Below are positions 10,515-20,682 of a stretch of DNA of 64,000 bases, in pieces. The position numbers and the translations under genes were made by a program. The notes beneath the pieces are model-generated. The model did no database searches. It was not told the origin of the DNA and saw only the letters and a program-made list of their open reading frames with translations. This DNA is from Maylandia zebra. Lineage: Eukaryota; Chordata; Actinopteri; Cichliformes; Cichlidae. Location of the stretch: assembly GCF_041146795.1 (NCBI RefSeq), contig NC_135170.1, forward strand, positions 9,523,033 through 9,587,032, read 5' to 3'. The first letter of the stretch is position 1. Each line of letters begins with the position of its first letter.

Positions 10515-12734
10515 GTAAGTAAGCACAAAATGCAGACAAAGCAACTAAATGAGATTCAATAGAGCATGTTGGAAGAGCATATTCTCTGTTTTCTATTTTA
10601 TTTTGTGTTTAAAGTGACTAATTACTGTAATTCTGAGTTCCATGTTTCCAATACAACTTACTGACAACATTTACTGTAATTACTGTTTTGACTGTAGTGT
10701 GCAGACTTGACTTATTCTTTTATATTTCAAAGCACTGAAGCACTTTCCTTATATGTTTTGGGGGATTTTGGCAGTTGTGACATTATTATTTATCAAGTTT
10801 TGCAGTTTAATCTCACCATTACAATCTCCTGAAGTCCTGCATGCGTTCTTGGTCTGGTCACTCCCAATCCTTGTACCAGTGTCTTGACACCAGTGACGCT
10901 GGACGGGTTTTGGGGGGGCTGTGCTAAAGACTGTTCATCATTCCTATTGCCTGTGTTTTCATAACTAGTATAATTCTCATTTTGATGTTGTTTTTTCATT
11001 AGAATTCCGTCATCGTGATAAGTACCTTCCTAAATAAAATAGACGCCAATCTTGGCGCAAACATTTTTCTGTCATGATCTTTGTATTGTTGTATGCTTAC
11101 TTGGTCAAGTGGGAGCAACACACATATCACAAATAAATAGCACAAATCTTCACGTATACAGACAATGTTCAATCCAAGGCATTGTGTGGCACTCTGAGAA
11201 AACTGCTCAGAAATAGTGGTTGTGTCTCTTGCCCTCAGAAGATAATATATGTGGGAGATATAACTATACTGTATCATAATGACTTGTTTCACGGGGTATG
11301 AAAGATTTGGTGTAACGTCAACCCTAACCCAGTTAGAGAAAGTTCTCCACTGCCTGTCCAGTGGCACAGAGAGATTATCCATGATGAATAAAAGTATGTT
11401 TGTTGACCTTTCCACCACAGCTTCAAATGTGTATATTCATTTGATATCAAAAAACATTTAAAAAAAAGATTTACAATTTTAAAAAAAGGAAAAATCTGTC
11501 TAAGGATGTGGAAAGACTGAAGTGTTTCCTAAGAAATAAATGATATTTATATGACATTAAGAATCACAACAACAACAAATAAAAGACTCATCAAACCAAA
11601 ATATTTTTATTCTGTGGGGATGATCACATTTGATCAAAGGTAGCTCCATAAGCAAACACGTCACCACATTCTGATGCAAATGCTCTTCAGATTAACTCGT
11701 GTATGATAGTGCATGACATCACATTTTTCCAGCAATATCATGTCACATCTGGAGAGGATCTTTACTGTTTTGTGTCCTAAATTGTATTATGTTCAGAAGA
11801 TTAGATGATGAATATCATGAATCTAGAATTAGAGTCAGGTCAGACTACAATCCCACACCTTTTCCCAAATTTAGTGTGCATCCTAAACGTTTCAAGCACT
11901 TGTGTTTACTTTTGTCACAGAAGAGTTATGAGAAAGCCAAACTCTTATTTTTCTGTTGCCAATTTTGGTACTGCAGTGTAGCAGTGTGTGGATCCATAAA
12001 ACCTCAAGGCAAAATCTTTGCAGCTTTGCTGCAGCTCACACCAGAAAAGTCAAATACAGACATCTAGTGAAGTCATGTACAAATAGCATGTGAAGAACCG
12101 CACTAGTGCAAGCTAAATTCAAAAAACTGTGTGAATAGTATTGTGGAGATCGAAATGTACACTGAGATTAAAAATGAGTGCAGTCCATACTGTGAGTAAC
12201 CTACTGAAGTAGAGTTATATTGAAAGATGTGAGCCCATGGCATATTACCTTACAATCCCCATAGTAATCTCTTTAGCTTATATAGAACATCGTCATGGCT
12301 GGTATGGCAAATAGATTTAACGAACTCTTTTGTAATATTACTCACCATAAACTGCCAAAAAAGCATTCTGTTCACCTGGATTAGCGTTTTCAGTGGGAGA
12401 AATGTTTCTTCGCTCATCAAAGAGACTTCTTCAGTCTCAGCTGACTGCAGGTTCATAAAGTACTTACTTCAAAACCATGTTCTTATACACACAGACACTC
12501 ACACTTGCTTCATTGAACATATACTCATACACTCCTGTACCACATGAGACCACCTCAACATACAGACTGGAGCAGGAAGCAAATCAGAAACCTTCCAATA
12601 AGTGGAAGACATCGACTTCCTCATTCTGCAGCAAGAAAACAGAAACATACAGATTGAACTCAAAAAATAGCTTTTACAAGCAGTCACAGATACATAGACT
12701 GATTTAGACAAATTTGAGTAATAAAAAGAGGGAG
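10515..12734. other. Probable BCL2L14 intron 1, left part
   Basis: This is AT-rich sequence without a gene I can support. A 92-codon plus-strand frame at 11789-12067 (starting MFRRLDDEYHESRIRVRSDY) has no splice context, no recognised domain and no homologue that I know of. I treat it as chance. Confidence 0.35.
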
Positions 12735-14735
12735 GAAAATGTCATGTCAGGAGACAGTTACTGGTGTATCTGGTGGAGAGGAGAATGAAATTGGTGGTGA
12801 GTGTGGGAAAATCAAACACTAATATCAACATCTTCTCTTGTGGACTCATAAGTAGGACTAGTTGTCCTAGAGCAGCTGGTGACAGTCTAGAAAGGCTCTG
12901 TACAACAATGGTGCTCAAGCAGTGTTGTCTGCAACAAGTGATAAAAAGAAACAGAGGAAAACTGACAGTGACAGCAACAGTATGGACAGAGGAAGGAAGA
13001 GGAGGAAGAATGGTGTTGAGTGTTGAATCAGAAAGCAAAGGAAGAGGAGTGGTACACAGCTAACTTACTGTGGTGGTGAGATCTGAGAAAGAGGGGTATG
13101 TGAAAAGATGGACCCAACAAAATTAACTGGAATTATCAGAGGACAATTGGGAGACGTAAAAATGCACGTTCTGAGTTATGGAAATTTACTAATAGGCAGT
13201 AAATCTGAAATGGGGGTAAAGAAGGTTAAAAAATGTAAAAAGAGAGTAACTGGTGGAAAATCTACAAGTGAGAAACAAGTGAAGTAAATGAAGAAAATGC
13301 TTGGGAGAACATATAAAAAAAAGGGACTGCAGCTATGCTTTGAGGAGCAGGAACTATCATTTTGATATGACAAAACTGCTTATATGTACAGAGAATTTGC
13401 ACCAAAGCCCATTAAATGTTTTAGCTCTTAAGAATTCAGACAGCTGTATGTAAAAGGAATCACAGGTGAGCTCATTGTGGAGGGGACAATAGAAGTGGCA
13501 AGTGTGCAGCAGGAGTTCCTCCAGAATCCTGCAGCCACAGAGGAAGCCACAATATAGCATTGTGGGGTTGCAAAGCAGTGAAAAGAGAGACAAAAGTACA
13601 GAAAATTAGAATTAAATTTACAAAAAAATTAAATAAAACTAGTGATAAATGCAACATATTGAATAAAACTGAAAGAATATAAATAATAGTGAACGCTGCG
13701 GACCACCACTTCAGGATGACAGATTTAAAATGGGAGGAAATAAATGACAAACTTAAGATTCAGTCAAGCAGAGAAGCAATATGTATCAGATACTGTAATA
13801 CTATTAACTACACTCATTCTCCAATGGAATGCCAGAAGTTTCAATGCTAAGAGCCAGAAATTCAAGCAATTTATTTGAGATATGAAAGAAAAGTCCAAGA
13901 TAATCCATATCCAGGCATCCTGGGTTAAATCTAATTCGGAATTCGTTCTATTTAACTATGCAACAGTTTACAGGGACAGAGAAGAAGGAGAAGGAGGAGG
14001 CTGTGCCACGCTTCTTAAGCAAGGCATCCCATATACAATACTCATATAGAATAGGGGAGTGCAAATGAGCAAGGATATGTTGTTAGAAATTGGGCTGAAA
14101 GACTATGTGATAATAAATTATTATAAGCCATGTGGACGGCTGTAGCTCAGGTGGTGGTGAGTATCCTTGGGCAAGATACTAACCCTAACATGTTGATCAT
14201 CTCCAAATGTGTGTGGATGTTAATTAGGAAGCATTTAGAAACAGTAGAAAAAACTGCTGTTGTGAATGGGTGAATTGTCTAAAGCCCTTTGCGTGCTTAA
14301 GATAAAGTAGAAAAGCACTTTATAAGTACCAGTCCATTTACCAAAATGTTGAAAAAAAAAAATAATCCAGAGAAACAACAAAAACATGTCATGGTGGGGT
14401 TTACGTTCATATTTTACATTAAAAATGGTTAACCCACCTTGTCTATGGTCACTTTGCAGCACAGCTGTGTGACTCTATGGTTTTCATTTTGGAACACTGC
14501 ATTAACACCCAATAATCCACCACAATGAATATGAGGAAGAGAGGAGAAGATTAGTGACTTTATTTAAGAACAGCAAACAAAGCATTAAACTGTGGAATCT
14601 GTTAGTACACGGAAAGTAGGCAATCTTTAATTTGATTATGTTTGAACAACGGGATTAATGGTGGTGGCAGTAATGCACCTGTAAGTTGGGTGTGCCTACC
14701 GCATTTAAACTAGTAGTAGTTGAAGAAGAAGTGGA
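12735..14735 (+). mobile_element. Degraded I/Nimb-like LINE, copy 1 (ORF1, EN start and 3' tail)
   Basis: The region at 12735-13770 looks like a decayed ORF1. Near 13380-13590, read across frames, it has repeated Cys/His spacings of gag-type zinc knuckles, ending in a HNIAYWGC-like patch. At 13812-14035 the start of an endonuclease can be read: LQWNARSFNAKSQKFKQFI, then HIQASWVKS and EGGGCATLLKQGIPYT, with one in-frame stop. A SINE interrupts at about 14127. At 14655-14735 there is a tail, GGTGGCAGTAATGCACCTGT, followed by a short GAAGAAGAAG tract, like the one ending the next copy. The RT is missing, so this copy is internally deleted. Confidence 0.6.
14127..14345 (+). mobile_element. tRNA-type SINE, deleted head
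   Basis: The head ACGGCTGTAGCTCAGGTGG resembles a Pol III A box of tRNA-derived fish SINEs. The B-box part appears deleted, since the sequence jumps to CCTTGGGCAAGATACTAACC. The tail, GGGTGAATTGTC...GAAAAGCACTTTATAAGTACC, is the common fish SINE tail also seen at 28.5, 48.9 and 51.5 kb. Confidence 0.65.
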
Positions 14736-14739
14736 ATCA

Positions 14740-15640
14740 AAAGGATCAGTGATGATTTATCAGTGTACACAGGTGAAATGGTTTCAATATTGTTAGCAGT
14801 CCACTGGATTGAAGAAACAAAACCACTAAGATCTGTGATATGTTCAGACTCGAACTCTTCACTGGCCAGTCTGCAAGACAGTCACTCAGAATGCAGACCT
14901 GGCATTCTGATAGAGATCCAGCAAACATTGTTCAGAATTGTTATGATGGGGCTTATGGTCACATTCTTATGGGTACCAGCGCATCATGGAGATAAAGGAA
15001 ATGAAATGGCAGATAGGACAGCAAAAGTCGCAACAAGGAGACCGATAGTAGATATGGTTATTAGTGTGAGTAGGACGGAGCTCAAGAGTAGAATACGATA
15101 CAAAATGATCGAAAGGTTGGCAGAAGCAATGGGAGGAAGAGAGGAAAGGGCGATGGTTTTATAAAATCCAAAGGAAGGTGGGGGAAATGAGAAGTACAGG
15201 CCGAAACAGGAGAGAGGAGACGATTATATCTCGACTGAGATTTGGACACACTGGTTTAAATACCACATTGTTTTTAATAGGTAAACACTGTACAGGGGAG
15301 TGTGACTGCAGTAGGGAACAGGAAACAATAGAACATGTTTTCTTGAATTGTCAGAGGTATGATATTGAATGCAGACAACTGATCAAAAAGCTGGACGATA
15401 TGGAAGTGCAGTTGGACTTGATTGTTTTGTTTCGCACGACCTCTGTAAGTGAAAGTTATCGGGCTGCATTTTGGTTTTTAAGGCAGGCCCATTTGTTCGA
15501 GAGGCTTTGAATTTTTTTTTTTTTAAACTTTTCATTTTTTTGTCATTTCGGTCCACACTCCACACCAGTTGGTGGCGGTAATGCGCTATTTTGCTGTTTG
15601 CCAACCGCCAGTAAACCCTATACAGAAGAAGAAGAAGAAG
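14740..15640 (+). pseudogene. I/Nimb-like LINE, copy 2: RNase H domain, C-terminus and 3' tail
   Basis: This is a 5'-truncated LINE. At 14763-15164 it encodes an RNase H domain: YTGEMVSILLAVHWIEE carries the catalytic Glu, VICSDSNSSLASL an Asp, and WVPAHHGDKGNEMADRTAK the last Asp. The first Asp is lost with the truncation. After a frame change, 15178-15510 gives the C-terminus with a Cys/His motif, CTGECDCSREQETIEHVFLN. RNase H after the RT marks the I/Nimb group among fish LINEs. The 3' tail TTGGTGGCGGTAATGCGCTA at about 15570 runs into a GAA-rich repeat at about 15624-15660. Confidence 0.75.
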
Positions 15641-15659
15641 AAGACGAAGAAGACGAAGA

Positions 15660-16990
15660 AGACGTGGAAGCGGCAGAAGAAGACGATTACCACGGAGTTC
15701 AATGTAGCTGCGCAAGAAAACGGCAAAAACACTCTAAACCTCAATTCGGGTCTACTTCGACACGTCGAGACACACCTCGAGGTACAAAGTTTTTATTGTA
15801 TATATAAGTTTGTCTCAGTCTAGCATGTATTTACCTTTCGTAAAAGTTAGTGAAATATTCTTTGAACTCGAGTCATCAATACCGCGGAAAAGTTCTGTCC
15901 CTGGTCGGTCGGGCGATTACTGTTCTTAATTCACGTATTCTTTGATTAAAATGAATTGAGCTAAAGTTTTTAAACGATATTAAAGAGTACCTTGGCAGAG
16001 GTATCTCATAGATGAGGGTCGTCGTAAATTTTGTTTTTTTGGAGGGGGGTTATAAAAAGTGTGTAAGGCGGTGTTTTGTTAGGTGGTGTAAGGAATGAAT
16101 GGAATGGAACTATTAGAATCACTTGTTTGTTTCTGTTTCTCTTTCAAGCTGTTTCGAACCTGTTAACAACAACAGAGAGTTCGCAAAAGAATCGATTGGG
16201 CGGAACGTAGAGAACGTATACACAATCGAACGTCACTTGAATATTATCTACAAAAAAAATTCTTTAATTGAAACATGTAAATAAGCAGTCAATTCTATAG
16301 CTCCATGGGGTTTTTCCATGTCATTTTTGTCTCTTATGTTGAGCAAATTTGTTCCTTAGGGAAAAAAACAAAAAAAAACTGAGTTACTAGCATAAGAAAG
16401 TACATGAGTATACATATTATAAGGAACAGCTCTTTATACTACCATCAAATAAGGAAAAGCACTGGGGGATAACTTCGCAATACGTCAGAATCAGAGAAAC
16501 GTTACTAATTCCAGAGAGAATTTGTGCAGCACACATACATACAGTGCAGTGAAGTATGTTTAGTCTGGTTCAGTTTGTGTTGGTCTAACCCAAGTTGATG
16601 AACTAAACACTCTCATAGCACCAGAAATTAAAATAAAGCAAAAAAAACATGCATAACGACAGTCGATTGTAAGTGCTAGTTTCAATCATTGGATCATGAA
16701 GTCAGTTCCATGATAACTAGACGAAAATCAGCCACAATAAACAATTTGCTGATCAACTCTGTGGATAGATCAAGTTCACCAGGGAGGATATGAAAAATGG
16801 CAGACTGGCTTTGTTGGTCTGCAAAATTTTCCTCAGTAATGGAGGACATTTGAAAGTCACTGTGTATTTTAAACATATGGATTAGTATTTAAGGTTTGTT
16901 TTAGTTATATTATTAGTTGTATTATTATTACATTTTTGCATCTTGGAGCAAAGGAAAGGAGATTTAAAGATTAAAATATCAGAATTTCCT
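15660..16990. other. CpG-containing stretch, then plain AT-rich sequence
   Basis: From 15660 to about 15940 the sequence is locally rich in CpG (for example CACGTCGAGACACACCTCGA and GGTCGGTCGGGCGATTAC), unlike the AT-rich flanks. It follows the LINE tail directly. A 69-codon frame at 15598-15807 starts in the LINE tail and is probably chance. An internal promoter is possible but nothing proves it. From 16000 to 16990 I see no feature. Confidence 0.3.
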
Positions 16991-17561
16991 AATGCAGGAC
17001 ATTATCCAGTCATTTGATTTAAACTGCTGGACTGTCTTAAAGACATAAAGACCTGGATGGCCTCTAACTTTCTGCTTCTTAATTCAGATAAAACTGAGGT
17101 TGTTGTACTCTGCCCTGAAAATCTTAGAAATATGGTATCTAACCAGATTCTTACTCTGGATGGCATTACCTTGGCCTCCAGTAACACTGTGAGGAACCTT
17201 GGAGTCATTTTTGACCAGGACATGTCCTTCAATGCACATATTAAACAAATATGTAAGACTGCTTTCTTCCATTTGCACAACATCTCTAAAATGAGAAATA
17301 TCCTGTCTCAGAGTGATGCTGAAAAACTAGTTCATGCATTTATTACTTCCAGGCTGCACTAATGTAATTCATTATTATCAGGATGTCCTAAAAACTCCCT
17401 TCAGTTAATCCAAAATGCTGCAGCAAGAGTCCTGACAGGGACTAGAAAGGGAGAGCAGATTTTACCTGTATTGGCTTCCCTTCATTGGCTCCCTGTTAAA
17501 TCCAGAATTCAAAATCCTGCTCCTCACATACAAGGTCGTAAATAATCAGGCCCCATCTTAG

Positions 17562-17890
17562 AAACCCAAATCAGAAAAAGTTGGGACAGTATGGAAAATG
17601 CAAAAAAAGAAAGAAAGAAAGGAGTGATTTCTAAATTTGACTTATATGTCATTGCAGACAATATGAACACAAAATATTTAATGTTTTGTCTGGTCAACTT
17701 TATTTCATTTGTAAATAGACATCCTTTGCTGTCATTCAGACCTGCAACATATTCCGTAAAAGGTTGGGATAGGAGCAATGTAGTGCTAGCAATCAGGTGA
17801 ATTTGTTAAATAATGACGTGATTTGAAACACGTGATGTCAACAGGTGATTGTAATTATGATTTGGTACAAAAAATTAAAAATTGTCTTTA
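17562..17890 (+). mobile_element. DNA-transposon-derived repeat (MITE-like)
   Basis: A segment beginning CAAATCAGAAAAAGTTGGGA and ending near GTGATTGTAATTATGATTTG interrupts the L2 fragment. I recognise this as a repeated fish sequence of DNA-transposon type. I could not define clean inverted ends or a target duplication, so the borders are approximate. Confidence 0.4.
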
Positions 17891-18048
17891 CATATTTCAA
17901 TAATTTTCAAAAAAATTAATGTTCCTCAAATAAAGATAGAAAGAGATTTGGATAGTTTAACTTCAACAGTGCATAAGATAATTAAAAGATTGAAATTCCA
18001 TCAATGTATTATTGTAGGGTCTACCTTAGAATATAAAGTGCCTTGAGG

Positions 18049-19472
18049 TAGGGCTGGGCGATATGGCCTAAAATCCATATCACGGTATAATTTGAAGCAT
18101 GTGCGGTAACGATATATATATCGCGATATATTATTTTCTTTTGTATAACGTATTCTACACACTAAGGCACACTTAAAATCCTTTAATTCTCTCAAAAATC
18201 GACAGTGTGCCTGGTTCTGGGTGTGCTTACTGACCTCAAACAGATTTTATGTGGTACACGGCTCTCAAAAATCTGTCAAAAATGTTTGTCGGAGCATTAC
18301 GGTTACCGTAGTCAGGAGCCTCGCGGAGTAATCTGGGTCCAAAACTCCATCTGCTTTCAGGTCCCAAAGTCAAACGAACACTGCAGCATCACTGAGAGTT
18401 AAAAACTGTCTAAATTCTTTCATCTTTAATAAAATGATCAGCGTTGCTGCTTTACCAGGTGCAACAATTAAGTTTAACATCCAGGCATCCATGAAAACAG
18501 AATTTATTCAATTCAACGGAGTTAGAAGTTAGCTAGCTAGTTTCCACCTAAACATGATGTGCCATGTTCTGACTGAGAGATATCTGAAAAAATTAAAACG
18601 TACAGCTCTGCTATCACTTCCAACATAAATGAAGACAGAAAACTAAACAGCAGTGACGTTTGTAGGGTTACTGAAGTTGGACTAGCTGGTATATAGTGAT
18701 GTCCTAAGTCACAGGTGTCGAACTCCAGGCCTCGAGGGCCGGTGTCCTGCATGTTTTAAATGTGTCCTTGATCCAACACAGCTGATTTAAATGGCTAAAT
18801 TATCACCAACATGTCTTGAAGTTCTCCAGAAGCCTGTTAATGAACTAATAATTTGATTCAGGTGTGTTGAAACAGGGTGATATCTAAAACCTGCGGGACA
18901 CCGGCCCTCGAGGCCTGGAGTTCGACACCCCTGTCCTAAGTGATTGCTAGCAAAACAGCTACATTGGCATAACATTAGCACAGTGAAGCTGAAGGATGAA
19001 CGCTAACTTTTTTCCACTCAATAAAAGATAACGTGAGGGTTTCTGGTGGTTAGGGACAAATGCAATTGCATAACAGGATGCTATAAACGGACTAAACTTC
19101 AGTCAGGAAAACTACTGAGATAATCCATCCACAATACGAGGTTGGTCATTAATATACTGCAACAACATGGGAATAGAGCGGCTGCGAGAGAATTCGGCAT
19201 TAGTGAATCAATGATAGGGAAGTGGAGGAAGCACAGTTTTTGGCTTTCCTCATATTCCAAAAGTGCTTCGTCTTTTTGCTATTACTGTTGCCCAGCATAA
19301 TTTGCAGATGATGTTGTTTGCAGCTGCTGCAATGCTTTCGACCAAAACAGGTGCAGCTTGATGATGACACCATCAACATGTGCTATTGCGGTAGAGCGGT
19401 ATAGTAAAAATCTCTACCGTTGGTCAAATTTATATCGTTTCTATCATTTACCGTTTATACCACCCACCCCTA
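18049..19472. mobile_element. hAT-type element with 8-bp target duplication
   Basis: The 1424-base insert starts TAGGGCTGGGCGATATGG and ends ACCACCCACCCCTA. These are imperfect inverted ends (TAGGG-TGGG). It is flanked by the 8-base duplication CCTTGAGG (18041-18048 and 19473-19480) and interrupts an L2 tail. Eight-base duplications and these ends fit hAT transposons. No transposase frame survives, and a smaller MITE sits inside. Confidence 0.75.
18710..18933. mobile_element. hAT MITE nested inside the hAT element
   Basis: This 224-base insert has 14-base ends CACAGGTGTCGAAC and (reverse complement) CAGGGGTGTCGAAC. The inverted repeats extend through the TCCAGGCCTCGAGGGCCGGTG region. It is flanked by TCCTAAGT at 18702-18709 and 18934-18941, an 8-base duplication. 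It is too short to encode a transposase. Confidence 0.9.
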
Positions 19473-19524
19473 CCTTGAGGCGACTGTTGTGATTTGGTGC
19501 TGTATAAATGCAGTTGAATTGAAC

Positions 19525-20625
19525 TATTTCACACAGGGCCATGTAGGTTTGGATTTTTTTTCCCCTTAACCCTTTAGAGCCGGTCGGAGCGGGCACGCTT
19601 TGTTTTGTGTAACTATTTTTAAATCCCGGTAGCTCTGCAACCACGTAAGCTAGCGCAATAATTTTTTTTGCATATGAAACTGGAGGAGTTGTACTTACAT
19701 CTTATGCCATCAGCTTGTCCTAGGTCACGGTTTCCTTCCACATAAAGCTTTGCAAAAACTGCATAAAAAGCACTTGCAGCAACAAAAACATAATATTACG
19801 GAAACACGCTTTGCCGATCCGTCAGCGCGAACTTTTGAATGTCCGCCATTACCTGCCCGAAACCGGAAGTGATGTCATTTTCGCGGAAATGTAGTTTTTT
19901 TTTTTTTTTTTTTTTTTACCATCAGGGCCTCAGGGTCTATACTGGTGTTTTTAAAAGTTATCTTTGACTTTATGACTTTCTGTGTCGTTTCTGGGATGCT
20001 TAGGACTCATATTGCACTGCTGGAAATAGTTTATTTTGATGCATATGCTGCTTTTTTGCAAATTTGTAGTATAATATTTATTTTCGTTTTTCCTGCAGTA
20101 TATAAAAATTGGTGTATTCAAAAATAAAACTATGAAGACACTCAAAATAAATTTCCTGTGGTAGGAAACTATTTTGTGCAACTTTTTTGTATTTACAGTT
20201 TTGAGGGATAAGCCTCTTAAATTTCTCTAACTAGAAATATATGTTAAAAAAACAAAAACGATTTTCAATTTTTTTGTAGTTTATTGCACGGTTTTGCAAT
20301 TTATGTAATTACTATGCACTTAATGAATACATATTATTAAAATCTGGGCTATAATTGCTGTATTGATGTATAGCAACTTGAAATGCTCCCAAAAATGGCA
20401 CCACACCATGTAAAAATATACTATAAGCTCTGGCGGACTTGGTTCTATGGTAGGTCTTAAAGGGTTAATAATAAACACCTTCATTTAGAAACTGCATTTT
20501 ATGTTTACTTGTATCATCTTTTTCTAATATTTAAATTTGTTTGATGAAACATTTAAGTGTGACAAACATGCATAAAAAGAGGAAATTAGGGGGTCAAACA
20601 CTTTTTCACTCTATTGTAGCTTATT
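19525..20625. mobile_element. Tc1-like terminal repeat remnant split by a piggyBac MITE
   Basis: Sequences on either side of the piggyBac-type insert (CAGGGCCATGTAGGTTTGGA on the left; AAACTGCATTTTATGTTTAC and the AAACACTTTTTCACTCTATT end on the right) join into the terminal region of a fish Tc1-like transposon. No transposase remains. Confidence 0.55.
19570..20464. mobile_element. piggyBac-type MITE at a TTAA site
   Basis: The 895-base insert begins CCCTTTAGAGCC and ends GGTCTTAAAGGG, sharing CCCTTTA-type inverted ends. It lies between two TTAA copies (19566-19569 and 20465-20468), the exact target duplication of piggyBac transposons. It is non-coding, with a long T run at about 19893-19916. 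Confidence 0.82.
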
Positions 20626-20682
20626 TTTTGAGGATTTTATAACATGACTTAAGTTTTTTTTTTTCTTCTGTAAACTGCAGTG

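Larger units (their letters stand above)
16990..19525 (+). pseudogene. L2-type LINE fragment, RT C-terminus and 3' end, twice interrupted
   Basis: The 17030-17362 segment encodes the part of the RT after the catalytic core: DIKTWMASNFLLLNSDKTEV, TVRNLGVIFDQDMSFNAHIK and AEKLVHAFITSRL. More follows out of frame (CNSLLSGCPKNSLQLIQNAA, LASLHWLPVKSRI). The 3' end reads TATAAAGTGCCTTGAGG...CGACTGTTGTGATTTGGTGC and then TATAAATGCAGTTGAATTGA, the classic tail of a common fish L2 family. A MITE at about 17562 and a hAT element at 18049-19472 split it. Confidence 0.75.
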
